From contig NZ_LT594324.1 of NCBI RefSeq assembly GCF_900089605.1, positions 6,014,001 through 6,078,000 of the forward strand: a stretch of 64,000 nucleotides of DNA, written 5' to 3'. Positions 24,731-33,245 of this stretch are shown piece after piece. Position numbers and translations under genes: made by a program. Each line of letters opens with the position of its first letter. The first letter of the stretch is position 1. Origin of the DNA: Micromonospora narathiwatensis (GTDB lineage Bacteria; Actinomycetota; Actinomycetes; Mycobacteriales; Micromonosporaceae). The notes below the pieces were generated by a model. It made no database searches. It saw nothing but the letters and a program-made list of their open reading frames with translations, and was not told where the DNA came from.

Positions 24731-24907
24731 GTGAGCGATCCCGGCATTCGTGGCGCCCGCGGCGACGACGACCGCGTGGTCGACCTCAGCGACGACTTCG
24801 TGGTGCTGCCCGAGCAGACCACCGACGACACGGACCGTGGCTGGGGCGAGCGGTCCGGCGGCAACGACGACTGGCTGTTGGCCGAGCGCCCACCGCACTG
24901 GGACTGA
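24731..24907 (+). CDS. 58-aa acidic conserved protein
   Basis: A very acidic small protein: DDDRVVDLSDDFVVLPEQ, then TTDDTDRGWGE, then NDDWLLAERPPHWD at the C-terminus. The terminal NDD-LLAERPPHWD pattern recurs in small actinobacterial proteins as far as I remember. Third codon positions are almost all G or C. The GTG start has TATCCT 8 nt upstream, which fits leaderless transcription. Function unknown; stand-alone unit. Confidence 0.75.
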   Translation: MSDPGIRGARGDDDRVVDLSDDFVVLPEQTTDDTDRGWGERSGGNDDWLLAERPPHWD

Positions 24908-24917
24908 AACTGGCGGA

Positions 24918-25412
24918 TCATCCGCGTACCACCACCGCGAAGCGGCTGCCCTCGGGCACTCCGACGGCCCGTTGCGCCTGCTCGGGCCGGAGCGCCAGGT
25001 AGAGCGCGGAGGACCCGTCGAGCGCCCCGGCGCCCACCACGTCGAGCACCAACGCCCGCGGGGCGAGCAGGGTCGCCTCCCCGGCCGCCGTGCCGGCCGG
25101 TACGACCAGCAGGTCCACCCGGGCACCCGGACGGAGCACCGCGAGGGCAGCCGGCTCGGCCAGCCGGACCGGCACCCCGACCGATCCGCCGGGCAGTGGC
25201 AGCGCGTCGTTCGGGCGGCCGTCGGCCGGTGACGAGGAAGGCGCGGCCGGGGCGGGTGGGGCCGGGGTCGCGCCGGGCGGGCAACCGGCCGGGGTCTGGA
25301 GGACCGCGGCGGCCAGGCCGAGCAGCGCCGCGACCAGCACCACCCGGAGCAGGCTCCCGCCCCGCGGCAGGCCCCGCCACCGCACCGGCCGCAGTGATCC
25401 TTCGCCCGCCAC
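24918..25412 (-). CDS. SAF/CpaB-like membrane-anchored protein
   Basis: About 164 aa: a short cytoplasmic N-terminus, one membrane helix (LLRVVLVAALLGLAAAVLQ), a Pro/Ala/Ser linker and a domain like the RcpC/CpaB SAF region of Flp pilus assembly proteins (VPVRLAEPAALAVLRPGARVD, LDVVGAGALD, YLALRPEQAQRAVGVPE). No pilus genes lie nearby, so the role is unknown. The GTG at 25412 (or 25415) has GGGAGG at good spacing; the frame stays open upstream to a TTG at 25526. Confidence 0.7.
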   Translation of the reverse strand: MAGEGSLRPVRWRGLPRGGSLLRVVLVAALLGLAAAVLQTPAGCPPGATPAPPAPAAPSSSPADGRPNDALPLPGGSVGVPVRLAEPAALAVLRPGARVDLLVVPAGTAAGEATLLAPRALVLDVVGAGALDGSSALYLALRPEQAQRAVGVPEGSRFAVVVRG

Positions 25413-25498
25413 CACCCGCGCCTCCCGCTCGCCGACTCGCCCGAACGCCGGCAGCCTAGGAACGCGGAGCGAACTTACGCCGGCCGGAGGCGGCACCC

Positions 25499-25526
25499 TG
25501 TGGATAACCCAGCGGCCTGTGGACAA
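25499..25526. promoter_or_regulatory. Two DnaA-box-like sequences
   Basis: TGTGGATAA (25499-25507) is a perfect complement of TTATCCACA, and TGTGGACAA (25518-25526) complements TTGTCCACA, the form favoured in high-GC actinomycetes. They have the same orientation and start 19 bp apart. They lie just upstream of the SAF-protein promoter region, so a DnaA-linked regulatory role is possible. Two boxes do not make an origin. Confidence 0.4.
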
Positions 25527-25595
25527 CCCCCAAACCTCGCCCGCCTCTGCTAGTCACCCCGGGTCCGTTCTCGGCCGTCCGGTGGCTCTTGGCAG

Positions 25596-25633
25596 GAAAA
25601 GGTGGCCATTCGCGCCGGAATGACCACCTTTTC
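25596..25633 (-). terminator. Palindrome/terminator after fmdB gene
   Basis: Arms GAAAAGGTGGCCATTC (25596-25611) and its near-perfect inverse (25618-25633) with a 6-nt loop, about 63 nt beyond the stop of the FmdB-like gene on the minus strand. The terminal A/T-rich pairs provide a run of U in the transcript. Confidence 0.6.
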
Positions 25634-25696
25634 GCAAATCGCGCAGATCTTGAGCGGGTGGGCGCCGGTGGGTGGTGCGGGCGCCAGCGGTGGGTC

Positions 25697-26038
25697 TCAG
25701 GAAGAAGAGGAGGAACTGGTGGAGCTGCTGGCGGCCGGGGCCTTGGCGGACGATCCGCCGGTCGAGGCCGCCGAGCCGTTGCCCGACCCGTTCGACGAAC
25801 TCGACGACGACTCGGACTTGGCCGGCTTGCTCGTGGTGCTCGTCGCGCTGTCGGACCCCTTGGAGCGCGAGTCGGTGCGGTAGAAGCCGGAGCCCTTGAA
25901 CACGACGCCGACCGAGTTGAAGACCTTGCGCAGCCGCCCCTCGCACGCGGGGCACTCGGTCAGCGGCTCGTCGCTGAAGGACTGCACCGCCTCGAGCTGG
26001 TGGCCGCACGCGGTGCAGGCGTACTGGTACGTAGGCAC
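25697..26038 (-). CDS. FmdB-family zinc ribbon protein with Ser-rich tail
   Basis: A 113-aa protein whose first ~45 residues are the FmdB/CxxC regulatory zinc ribbon (YQYACTACGHQLEAVQ, then LTECPACEGRLRKVFNSVGV, then FKGSGFYRTD). The remaining ~60 residues are unusually low complexity, with runs of Ser, Ala, Gly, Thr and Lys and a terminal Ser tract. GTG at 26038 has GGAGG 5 nt upstream; the frame stays open upstream to 26143. FmdB-type proteins are thought to be regulatory; the function here is unknown. Confidence 0.85.
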   Translation of the reverse strand: MPTYQYACTACGHQLEAVQSFSDEPLTECPACEGRLRKVFNSVGVVFKGSGFYRTDSRSKGSDSATSTTSKPAKSESSSSSSNGSGNGSAASTGGSSAKAPAASSSTSSSSSS

Positions 26039-26099
26039 GTTCTCCTCCGGATCTGGCACGGCCGGTTGGCACTCGACGGATTCGAGTGCCAATGGTGCG

Positions 26100-26765
26100 T
26101 CATGGCACCCGGGTTCGTCCAGCGGAAGCGTTCGGTTCCACACCGGGCACCACCGGCAGCGTACGCAGCCGGCCGGCGGGGGTGATCACAGCGCGTACCG
26201 GCCGGTCGTGCGGCTGTGCCGGCACCGCCTCGACCAGCTCCCCGTCGTGCAGCAGGGCCACCGTCAGGGCGGCCGCGGGCACCCGGGCCAGCACCCGGTC
26301 GTACGAGCCGCCGCCCCGTCCCAGCCGCCGTCCCCGGTGGTCGACGGCCAGGGCCGGGACGATCACCAGCTCCGCCGTGGCCACGGCGGAACGGCCCAGC
26401 CGGGGCCCGGTCGGCTCGCGCAGCCCCCGCCCGGCCGCCCGCAGCGACGCCGTGCCGGCGTATGCGGCCCAGTCCAGGTCCAGGTCGTCGCGGAGCACCG
26501 GCAGCAGCAGCTCCGCCTCCGGCGGGAGCGCCGCCCGCAGCACCTCCGGGAGTTCGCCGCCGCCCGGCTCCGAGCCGACCGGCACGTACCCGGTCATCCG
26601 GGCCGGGCGGAGCCGGCGTACCAGGGAGAGCAGCTCGGCCTGAACGCACGCCGCCGCCTCCGCCCGCCGGGCGGCGGACAGCGACCGGCGGTGGGCGAGC
26701 AACGCCACCCGCAGGTCGCGCTTTGCCTCATGTGCGACATCCGCTCCATCAGAAAATTCCGGCAC
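26100..26765 (-). CDS. 5-formyltetrahydrofolate cyclo-ligase
   Basis: A 221-aa enzyme converting 5-formyl-THF to 5,10-methenyl-THF with ATP in one-carbon metabolism. Features are the N-terminal EAKRDLRVALLAHRRSLS, the central GYVPVGSEPGGGELPEVLR, LVIVPALAVDHRGRRLGRGG and the GRGGGSYDRVLARVP substrate/ATP motif typical of the family. The GTG at 26765 has AGGAG at 6-nt spacing, overlapping an upstream ATG (26783) that is probably unused. Diverges from the diguanylate cyclase; galU and moeA lie close by, as in other actinobacteria. Confidence 0.9.
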   Translation of the reverse strand: MPEFSDGADVAHEAKRDLRVALLAHRRSLSAARRAEAAACVQAELLSLVRRLRPARMTGYVPVGSEPGGGELPEVLRAALPPEAELLLPVLRDDLDLDWAAYAGTASLRAAGRGLREPTGPRLGRSAVATAELVIVPALAVDHRGRRLGRGGGSYDRVLARVPAAALTVALLHDGELVEAVPAQPHDRPVRAVITPAGRLRTLPVVPGVEPNASAGRTRVP

Positions 26766-26848
26766 GCAACACTCCTGACACAACGCTTGCCTCCCGGTCG
26801 CTCTGTGTCAGCATCGCAACAAGGGGCGCGGAACTTCCGGGGGGAAGC

Positions 26849-29176
26849 TTGACGCTACGCGGGCGGTTGACGGCGGCCTTCCTCGCGGTGGTGCTCGGCC
26901 CGATACTGCTCGGCGCGTTCTTCGTCGGATCCATGATGTCGGCCGTCGACCGCAGCCGCTCCACCGAACGGCTGGGCCTGGCCGCCGCCGGGGTGCGTAC
27001 CTCGGTGGACGCCCTCTGCCAGCAACTGCGCGCGGCGGCCGACGCGGTCGCGCTGGTCAGCGACCCGGCCGCCCGGCCCCGCGCGGCGGACCAGGTGGTG
27101 GGGCGTGGGCTGGCCGCCGCCGTGCTGATCACCGACAACGCCGGCCGGACCAGCTACGCCACCCCGGATGGTCCGGCCGGGCCCTGGCAGGACTGCGCCG
27201 GCGAGTCGTCGGTCGCCGGCCCGGTCCGCGCGCTCGCCGCCCGGGTCCAGCTCCGCGACGCCGCCGGCGTCGACCTGGGCACGGTCGCCGCCGCGCAGCC
27301 CGTCGACCCGGCCTTCGTCGCGCGGCTCGCCGCGGTGACCGGCGTCGCGGTCACCCTCCTCGACGAACCCTCCGGCACCGACCGGGTCACCCACACCACC
27401 GAAACCCAGGAGGTACGCGAGGCGGTGCTGGCCGCCGCCCGCACGGTCGACGGAGACCGGGTCACCGAGACCACCGACGGCCGGTACGTCCGCCGGCTCG
27501 GCCCGTCCCCGCGGCAGCCGCTGCCGCTGGTCCTCTCGGTCCCCGGCGAGCGCCCACCGGGCCTGTACGCCGTCCTCGTCGGCGCGGTCGCGCTCGCCGC
27601 GGCGCTGGCCGTGCTGGCCGCCGGGCGGCTGGCCCGGGTGACCACCCGTCCCCTGGTGGAGTTGGCCGGCGCGGTGGACCGGGTGGCGCACGGCGACCTG
27701 ACCGCCCGGGTGCCGGTGCGCAGCCGGGACGAGATCGGCCGGTTGGCCCGGGCGTTCAACCGGATGACCCGGGAGACCGGCAGCTACGTGGCGGCCCTGA
27801 CCAGCAGCCGGGACCAGTTGCGCGGTCACCTGGCGGTGCTCGGCGACACCCTGGCCAGCACCCACGACCTGCAACGCATCCTGCGGGTGATCCTGCACAG
27901 CGCGATCGCCGCGACCGGCGCGCGGGCCGGCGCGGTGCTGCTGCTCGACGGTGACGGCGTGCTCGTCGGCCGGTGCGTCGAAGGGCTGGACGGGCGCTGG
28001 CCCACCACCGACCGGTCCGACCCGGCGACGCTGCGGGTCCCGGTCGGGACCGGGGTGGTCGGCACGGTGGCCGCGACCGGCGAGCCGCTGCGCGGCCGGT
28101 GGGAACCGGCGCACGTCCCGAGCGGGGAACCGACCTGCGAGACGTACATCGCGGTGCCGTTCGCCGCGTCCGGGGCGGCGGAGCTGGGCGGGCGCGCCGG
28201 CTCCGACCGGCCCGGCCACCCGCCGGCCGACGATCCGGGGTCGTCGTCCGACCCGGGCGGCTCCGACAACTCCAGTGCGGCCGGCGGCCATAATTCGGCC
28301 TCCGCGCCGCTGGGCGGCGCTCCGGACCGAACGAAGGCCGGTCTGACGCCGCGCCGCGACCTGGAGCCGTCGTCGGGCGCGCTCGGGGTGCTGGCCCTCT
28401 ACGACCGGCTCGGGGCGGACGAGTTCGACGACGACGACCTGTTCACCCTGCGGACCTTCGCCGGGCACGCGGCGGTGGCGGTGGAGAACGTCCGGGTGCA
28501 CGAGGAGGCGCAGCGGCTCTCCCTGACCGACCCGCTGACCGGCCTGTGGAACTACCGCTATCTGCGTGAGTCGATCCGGCGGGAGGTGGAGCGGGCGAAC
28601 CGGTTCGGTCGGATGCTCAGCGTCCTCGCCCTCGACCTGGACCGGTTCAAGGACGTCAACGACACCTGGGGCCACGCCGCCGGGGACGCCGTGCTCGTCG
28701 AGTTCGCCCGCCGGGTACGCGGCGAGATCCGCGAGGTGGACCTGGCGTTCCGGCAGGGCGGCGAGGAGTTCGTGGTGCTGCTGCCGGAGACGGACGCCCG
28801 GGGCGCGGCCATCGTCGCCGAGCGGCTCGGCGCGGTGGTCCGGGAGCATCCGGTGCCGGTCGACGGGCACGGCGGGCTGCGGGTGCCGGTGACCGTCTCC
28901 ATCGGCATCGCCGTCTACCCCGACCACGCCGCCACCGGCCAGCAGGTGCTCGACGCCGCCGATGACGCCCTCTACGCGGCCAAGTCCGCAGGTCGGGACG
29001 GTTACCAGCTGGCCCGGCAGCCAGACCCGGCAGCCACCCGGGAGATCCCGGTGGTGTCCGCCGCGGTCAGCCCACCCGACGGGCTGCCCAGGGCCGGCGC
29101 GGCGGACCCCGCCGGCGCGGGTCAGGGCGGCGCGTCTTCTGGTCCTCACCCGCCGCGGCAGAGCCGTGGCCGATAG
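26849..29176 (+). CDS. Membrane diguanylate cyclase (HAMP-GAF-GGDEF)
   Basis: A 775-aa sensor. The N-terminal membrane helix (LTAAFLAVVLGPILLGAFFV) is followed by a periplasmic domain (~210 aa), a second helix (~238-262), a HAMP domain (LARVTTRPLVELAGAVDRVA), a GAF domain (~340-540) and a C-terminal GGDEF domain (LTDPLTGLWNYRYL, then GGEEF near residue 637). Intact GGEEF implies c-di-GMP synthesis. The GAF domain is split by a ~60-residue Pro/Ser/Gly/Asp-rich insert (~450-510). No EAL domain is fused. TTG start after a G-rich Shine-Dalgarno sequence. c-di-GMP controls development in actinomycetes, but the signal here is unknown. Confidence 0.88.
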   Translation: MTLRGRLTAAFLAVVLGPILLGAFFVGSMMSAVDRSRSTERLGLAAAGVRTSVDALCQQLRAAADAVALVSDPAARPRAADQVVGRGLAAAVLITDNAGRTSYATPDGPAGPWQDCAGESSVAGPVRALAARVQLRDAAGVDLGTVAAAQPVDPAFVARLAAVTGVAVTLLDEPSGTDRVTHTTETQEVREAVLAAARTVDGDRVTETTDGRYVRRLGPSPRQPLPLVLSVPGERPPGLYAVLVGAVALAAALAVLAAGRLARVTTRPLVELAGAVDRVAHGDLTARVPVRSRDEIGRLARAFNRMTRETGSYVAALTSSRDQLRGHLAVLGDTLASTHDLQRILRVILHSAIAATGARAGAVLLLDGDGVLVGRCVEGLDGRWPTTDRSDPATLRVPVGTGVVGTVAATGEPLRGRWEPAHVPSGEPTCETYIAVPFAASGAAELGGRAGSDRPGHPPADDPGSSSDPGGSDNSSAAGGHNSASAPLGGAPDRTKAGLTPRRDLEPSSGALGVLALYDRLGADEFDDDDLFTLRTFAGHAAVAVENVRVHEEAQRLSLTDPLTGLWNYRYLRESIRREVERANRFGRMLSVLALDLDRFKDVNDTWGHAAGDAVLVEFARRVRGEIREVDLAFRQGGEEFVVLLPETDARGAAIVAERLGAVVREHPVPVDGHGGLRVPVTVSIGIAVYPDHAATGQQVLDAADDALYAAKSAGRDGYQLARQPDPAATREIPVVSAAVSPPDGLPRAGAADPAGAGQGGASSGPHPPRQSRGR

Positions 29177-29185
29177 TCTCGCGAC

Positions 29186-30181
29186 ATGTCGGAGCACTCA
29201 GCGAACCCCTCAGCGGCCGCCGCGTCCGGTCGCTCCCGCGCGGTCAAGGCCGTCATCCCGGCCGCCGGCCTGGCCACCCGGTTCCTGCCGGCCACCAAGG
29301 CGGTCCCGAAGGAGCTGCTGCCGGTCGTCGACCGGCCGGTGCTGCAGTACATCGTCGAGGAGGCCACCCAGGCCGGCATCAGCGACGTGCTGCTGATCAC
29401 CGGGCGCGGCAAGACGGCCATGGTGGACCACTTCGACCGCCGCCCCGACCTTGAGGAGCGGCTGGCGAAGAAGCCCGAGCTGCTGGCCGCGGTCAGGCGC
29501 ACCGAGGACCTGGCCGAGATCTACACCTGCCGGCAGCCCGAGCAGCTCGGCCTCGGCCACGCCGTCGGGTACGCCGAGTCGCACGTCGGCGACCAGCCCT
29601 TCGCGGTGCTGCTCGGCGACGAGTTCGTCAAGATGGACGAGCCGCTGCTGCCGGCCATGCTGGAGCTCCAGGCCCGTACCGGCGGCATCGTGCTGGCGTT
29701 CTTCGAGGTCGACCCGGCCGACACCAAGCGGTACGGCATCGCCTCGGTCGAGCCGGCCGAGCCGGAGTTCACCGACATCGCCGAGGTCGTCAAGGTCACC
29801 GGGATGGTGGAGAAGCCGAACCCGGAGGACGCCCCGAGCAACCTCGCCGTCCTCGGCCGGTACGTGCTGCCGGGGCGGATCTTCGACGCGATCCGGCGGA
29901 CCGAGCCGGGCAGCGGCGGCGAGATCCAGCTGACCGACGCGATGGAGCTGCTGCGTACCGAGGGGGTGCCGGTGCACGCGATCGTCTACCGGGGCACCCG
30001 CTACGACACCGGCATGCCGCTCGGCTACCTCCAGACCGTCGTCCAGATCGCGGTCGAGCGCGAGGATCTGGGCGCCGAGTTCCGCAAGTGGCTGGCCGAG
30101 TTCGTCAACCGGGGCGACGAGACGGTCACCTCGGCGATCCTGGACGGGGTACGCAAGGCGTCGGGCGGTCCCAATACATGA
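29186..30181 (+). CDS. galU: UTP-glucose-1-phosphate uridylyltransferase
   Basis: A 331-aa nucleotidyltransferase making UDP-glucose from UTP and glucose-1-phosphate. It begins KAVIPAAGLATRFLPATKAV with the G-x-x-T-R-F-L-P-A-T-K nucleotide motif, then VPKELLPVVDRPVLQYIVEE, and later GKTAMVDHF and EKPNPEDAPSNLAVLGRYVL. Normal length. TAGTCT lies 6 nt before the ATG, so the message may be leaderless. Its stop overlaps the moeA start as ATGA. Confidence 0.95.
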   Translation: MSEHSANPSAAAASGRSRAVKAVIPAAGLATRFLPATKAVPKELLPVVDRPVLQYIVEEATQAGISDVLLITGRGKTAMVDHFDRRPDLEERLAKKPELLAAVRRTEDLAEIYTCRQPEQLGLGHAVGYAESHVGDQPFAVLLGDEFVKMDEPLLPAMLELQARTGGIVLAFFEVDPADTKRYGIASVEPAEPEFTDIAEVVKVTGMVEKPNPEDAPSNLAVLGRYVLPGRIFDAIRRTEPGSGGEIQLTDAMELLRTEGVPVHAIVYRGTRYDTGMPLGYLQTVVQIAVEREDLGAEFRKWLAEFVNRGDETVTSAILDGVRKASGGPNT

Positions 30182-31491
30182 CCGCGACGGCCGACGCCGA
30201 GGCGGCCGCGAACGAGTTGACGCCGCTCGCCGACTACCTGGGCAGTGTGCTGCGCAGGTTACGCGCGCTGCCTCCGCTCGACCTCGACCTCACCCAGGCG
30301 TACGGCAACGTCCTCGCCGAGGACGTCGTCGCGCCGCACTCGTACCCCGCCTTCGACCAGGCGGCGGTGGACGGGTACGCCGCGCGGTGGGAGGACATCT
30401 CCGGAGGGAGCCGGGGTCCGGGCTACGGCCCGGCCCCCTCCGGCGTGCCCGGTGGCCGCGTCATTCGGCTGAACGTGGTCGGCGACCTGGGCGCGGTGAG
30501 CTGGCGACCGGTCCGGCTCACCCCCGGGTCCTGCTTCTCGGTGGCGGCGGGGGCACCGCTGCCCATCGCCGCCGACGTGGTGGTCCCGGTGGAGTGGACC
30601 GACCAGGGCATGGCCGTGGTGGAGATCTTCCGCACCCCCAAGCGCGGTTACGGCGTCCGCCGCGCCGGTGAGGAGCTGCCCGCCGGCAGCCTGCTCGCCC
30701 GTGCCGGCGCGTACGTCTCACCGGCCCTGGTCGCCGTCTTCGCCGCCACCGGCATCGGGCACGTGGTGGTCCGGCCCAGCCCGCGCGTGGTCATCGTGGC
30801 CACCGGCGACGAACTGGTCGACGTCGGCCGGGCCAGCCAGCCAGGCCAGGTGGTGGACACCAACTCGCACGCGTTGACGGCCGCCGCGGCCGAGGCGGGC
30901 GCGCTGGCCTACCGGGTGGGGATCTGCGACGACGACCCGGAGGCGCTGCGCGGCCTGCTGGAGGACCAGACGCTGCGGGCCGACCTGATCATCACCACCG
31001 GCGGCACCGGCACCGGGCCCGGCGACATGGTCCGCCGGATCCTGTCCCGACGGGAGGGCGGCCGGGCCGGGCCGGTGGCCTTCACAGAGGTCGCCCTCTA
31101 TCCCGGAACCGCTCTCGGATTCGGTACGGTCGGCGCCGAGGAGGTGCCGGTGGTCTGTCTACCCGGTGAGCCCGGCGCGGCGCTGATCGGCTTCGAGGTG
31201 CTGGCCCGTCCGGCCATCCAGCTGCTGGCGGGCGCCGAGCCGGTGTTCCGGCCCAGTGTCCGGGCGCACCTGCTGGAGACGGTCTCGTCGCCCGGCGGGC
31301 TGCGCGAGTTCCGCCCCGCGCACGTGGCCGAGCGGCGTGGTGGCGGTTACACGGTCCAGCCGCTCGCCGGCGGGCCGTTCACCCTTTCCGGTCTGGCCGA
31401 GGCGAACGGCCTGCTGGTCCTCGGCGAGCGGGTCACCACCGCCGCGGCCGGGTCCACGGTGGACGTGCTGCTGCTGGACCGACGCAGGTGA
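30178..31491 (+). CDS. moeA: Molybdopterin molybdotransferase
   Basis: A 437-aa MoeA-family protein that inserts molybdate into adenylylated molybdopterin. Visible motifs are PAFDQAAVDGYAARWEDI near the N-terminus, GAPLPIAADVVVPVEWT, VVIVATGDELVDVG, the MPT-binding DLIITTGGTGTGPGDMVRRI and FGTVGAEEVPVVCLPGEPGA in the C-terminal half. The ATG overlaps the galU stop (ATGA), so it is translationally coupled to galU; the two also adjoin in other actinobacteria. A role as gephyrin-like glp paralogue cannot be excluded. Confidence 0.92.
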   Translation: MTATADAEAAANELTPLADYLGSVLRRLRALPPLDLDLTQAYGNVLAEDVVAPHSYPAFDQAAVDGYAARWEDISGGSRGPGYGPAPSGVPGGRVIRLNVVGDLGAVSWRPVRLTPGSCFSVAAGAPLPIAADVVVPVEWTDQGMAVVEIFRTPKRGYGVRRAGEELPAGSLLARAGAYVSPALVAVFAATGIGHVVVRPSPRVVIVATGDELVDVGRASQPGQVVDTNSHALTAAAAEAGALAYRVGICDDDPEALRGLLEDQTLRADLIITTGGTGTGPGDMVRRILSRREGGRAGPVAFTEVALYPGTALGFGTVGAEEVPVVCLPGEPGAALIGFEVLARPAIQLLAGAEPVFRPSVRAHLLETVSSPGGLREFRPAHVAERRGGGYTVQPLAGGPFTLSGLAEANGLLVLGERVTTAAAGSTVDVLLLDRRR

Positions 31492-31528
31492 GCCCGAGCC
31501 CCACGGCCGCGAGCGGAAGGCCGACCCG

Positions 31529-32173
31529 GTGAGCCTGTTTCGACGTCCGCCCGGCTGGCCGGTGGTGCTGGTGGACGGTCCGGTGGTGCTGCGTCCGTAC
31601 CGGCGCTCCGACGCCGCCGCCTGGTCGGAGATCCGGCGCGCGAACCGGGCCTGGCTGTCCCCCTGGGAGTCCCATCTGCCCGGCGGTTGGGACGAGCTGA
31701 ACTCGCCGGCCGCGTTCCGCTTCGTCCACGCCGACCAGCGCCGCTCGGCGCGTACCGGCGACGGGATGCCGTTCGCCGTCTGCCTGCGTGAGGACGGGCA
31801 GGAGCGGCTGGTCGGGCACGTCAACCTCGGCAGCATCGTCCGCCGGGCGTTCTGCTCCGGGTACGTCGGCTACTGGGTGGACTCCCGGGTGGCCGGTCGC
31901 GGCGTGATTCCCACCGCCGTCGCGTTGGCCGTGGACCACGCGTTCGGCCCCGGCGGGCTGCACCGGATCGAGGTGAACATCCGGCCGGAGAACAAACCGT
32001 CCCGGCGGGTGGTGGAGAAGCTGGGCTTCCGCGAGGAGGCGTACCACGTCCGCTACATGCACATCGACGGCGCCTGGCGGGACCACATCGGATACGCGAT
32101 GACCAGCGAGGAAGTGGCCGCCGAGGGCGGACTGCTGGCCCGCTGGCACCGCGTACGTGACAGTCGCGGGTGA
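31529..32173 (+). CDS. GNAT N-acetyltransferase (RimJ-like)
   Basis: A 214-aa acetyltransferase of the RimJ/RimL type. It has VVLRPYRRSDAAAWSEIRR at the N-terminus, then VGHVNLGSIVRRAF, GYWVDSRVAGRGVIPTAVAL (acetyl-CoA binding R-x-x-G-x-G-like loop as VAGRGV), and IRPENKPSRRVVEKLGFREE. It probably acetylates a protein alpha-amino group, possibly a ribosomal protein, and follows moeA as in related genomes. GTG at 31529 starts 37 nt after moeA, so co-transcription with galU-moeA is likely. Confidence 0.88.
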   Translation: MSLFRRPPGWPVVLVDGPVVLRPYRRSDAAAWSEIRRANRAWLSPWESHLPGGWDELNSPAAFRFVHADQRRSARTGDGMPFAVCLREDGQERLVGHVNLGSIVRRAFCSGYVGYWVDSRVAGRGVIPTAVALAVDHAFGPGGLHRIEVNIRPENKPSRRVVEKLGFREEAYHVRYMHIDGAWRDHIGYAMTSEEVAAEGGLLARWHRVRDSRG

Positions 32174-32357
32174 AGCGTCCCACCTGCCACGCCCGGCGCG
32201 GCGTACGGTCAACCCGGTCGGCGGCCCGTAACCTCAAGTAACTGCAAGCTGTGGCAAGCGCTGCGTGACTGCATGATCTGCGCCGTGACCGATGGTTGAC
32301 GGAACAAGTTGCGGTCGTATGGCGCGGGCCCGAATTTTGGTGACGGGAGGGGTGAGG

Positions 32358-33143
32358 GTGCCGACCTCGGTGCTCCTCGCCGTCCTCGCCGCCGCCGGCC
32401 TGCTCGCCCTCGCGCCGGCGCTGGTTCGCCGGTACGACGCCACCGAGCGGCTGGTGGCGGAGCGGGCGCAGTCGACGGCGCGGGTGCTCCAGCGCCACCG
32501 TCGGCGTCGTACCGTGCCGGGACGGCGACCGGTCCGGCCGCCCCGCTCCCTTGTCGTCACGCTGAGTGAGAACGCGGATACGAAGGGTCTGGTCGCACCG
32601 GTCTCCGCGCCGCCCGCAGCCCGCCGGTCCGGGCGGCTCCGATCGGTGCCGCCCACCCCGGCCAGGTCCCGTCGACGGCACCCGCCGAAGCGCCGCCACA
32701 CCCCGGCGATCTACCGCCGGCGCCGGGTGCTGGCCGCGCTGCTGCTGCTCAACTTCGTCGAGCTGATCGGCGTGGTGCTGGTCGGCCCCGGGTTCTGGAT
32801 CAGCGTCTCGGTGACCGGCACCCTGCTCGTGGCGTACGTCGTACACCTGCGGAAGCTGGCGCTGGCCGACCGCCGGCGGCGGCGCGCGGAGGCCCGGGAG
32901 GCGGCCTGGCTGGCCGCCCGCCAGGCCGAGGTGCGCCGCGAGCAGGCGAGGCGCGCCGCGGCCCGCCGGGAGGCCCAGCGGCGGCTGGCCGTCCAGCGCG
33001 AGGCGGTCCGGCGTACGGCGATGGGGCTGGACCTTCCTTCCGACCTGCCCCGGGCCGCGAGCGGGGGCTCGGTCTCCTACCGGCGGGCCGGCGGCCTGCG
33101 CGGCCGGGCCTACGAGGCCGGACGCGGTTCGCACAGCGCCTGA
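32358..33143 (+). CDS. Hypothetical membrane protein with basic domains
   Basis: About 261 aa. One N-terminal hydrophobic segment (VLLAVLAAAGLLALAPALV) is followed by a long Arg/Pro-rich region, then a pair of hydrophobic helices (AALLLLNFVELIGVVLVG and FWISVSVTGTLLVAYVV), then an Arg/Ala-rich helical stretch with coiled-coil character (REQARRAAARREAQRRLAVQ). GGGAGG precedes the GTG at 32358 by 7 nt. No family recognised. The basic tail suggests a cytoplasmic interaction surface with membrane lipid or nucleic acid. Confidence 0.7.
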   Translation: MPTSVLLAVLAAAGLLALAPALVRRYDATERLVAERAQSTARVLQRHRRRRTVPGRRPVRPPRSLVVTLSENADTKGLVAPVSAPPAARRSGRLRSVPPTPARSRRRHPPKRRHTPAIYRRRRVLAALLLLNFVELIGVVLVGPGFWISVSVTGTLLVAYVVHLRKLALADRRRRRAEAREAAWLAARQAEVRREQARRAAARREAQRRLAVQREAVRRTAMGLDLPSDLPRAASGGSVSYRRAGGLRGRAYEAGRGSHSA

Positions 33144-33245
33144 GAAAAATCTTGGGCCGGGTTGTCGAATCCGGCGGGCGCCGTTCGACGGGTTGATGAA
33201 GGCCGGCGCGGAGCCGGCCACGACCGACGAACAGGAGCGCGGGCC

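Noticed and set aside
25499..25526. Replication origin from DnaA boxes
   Set aside because: Only two boxes, no dnaA/dnaN/gyrB neighbours and no A/T-rich unwinding region.
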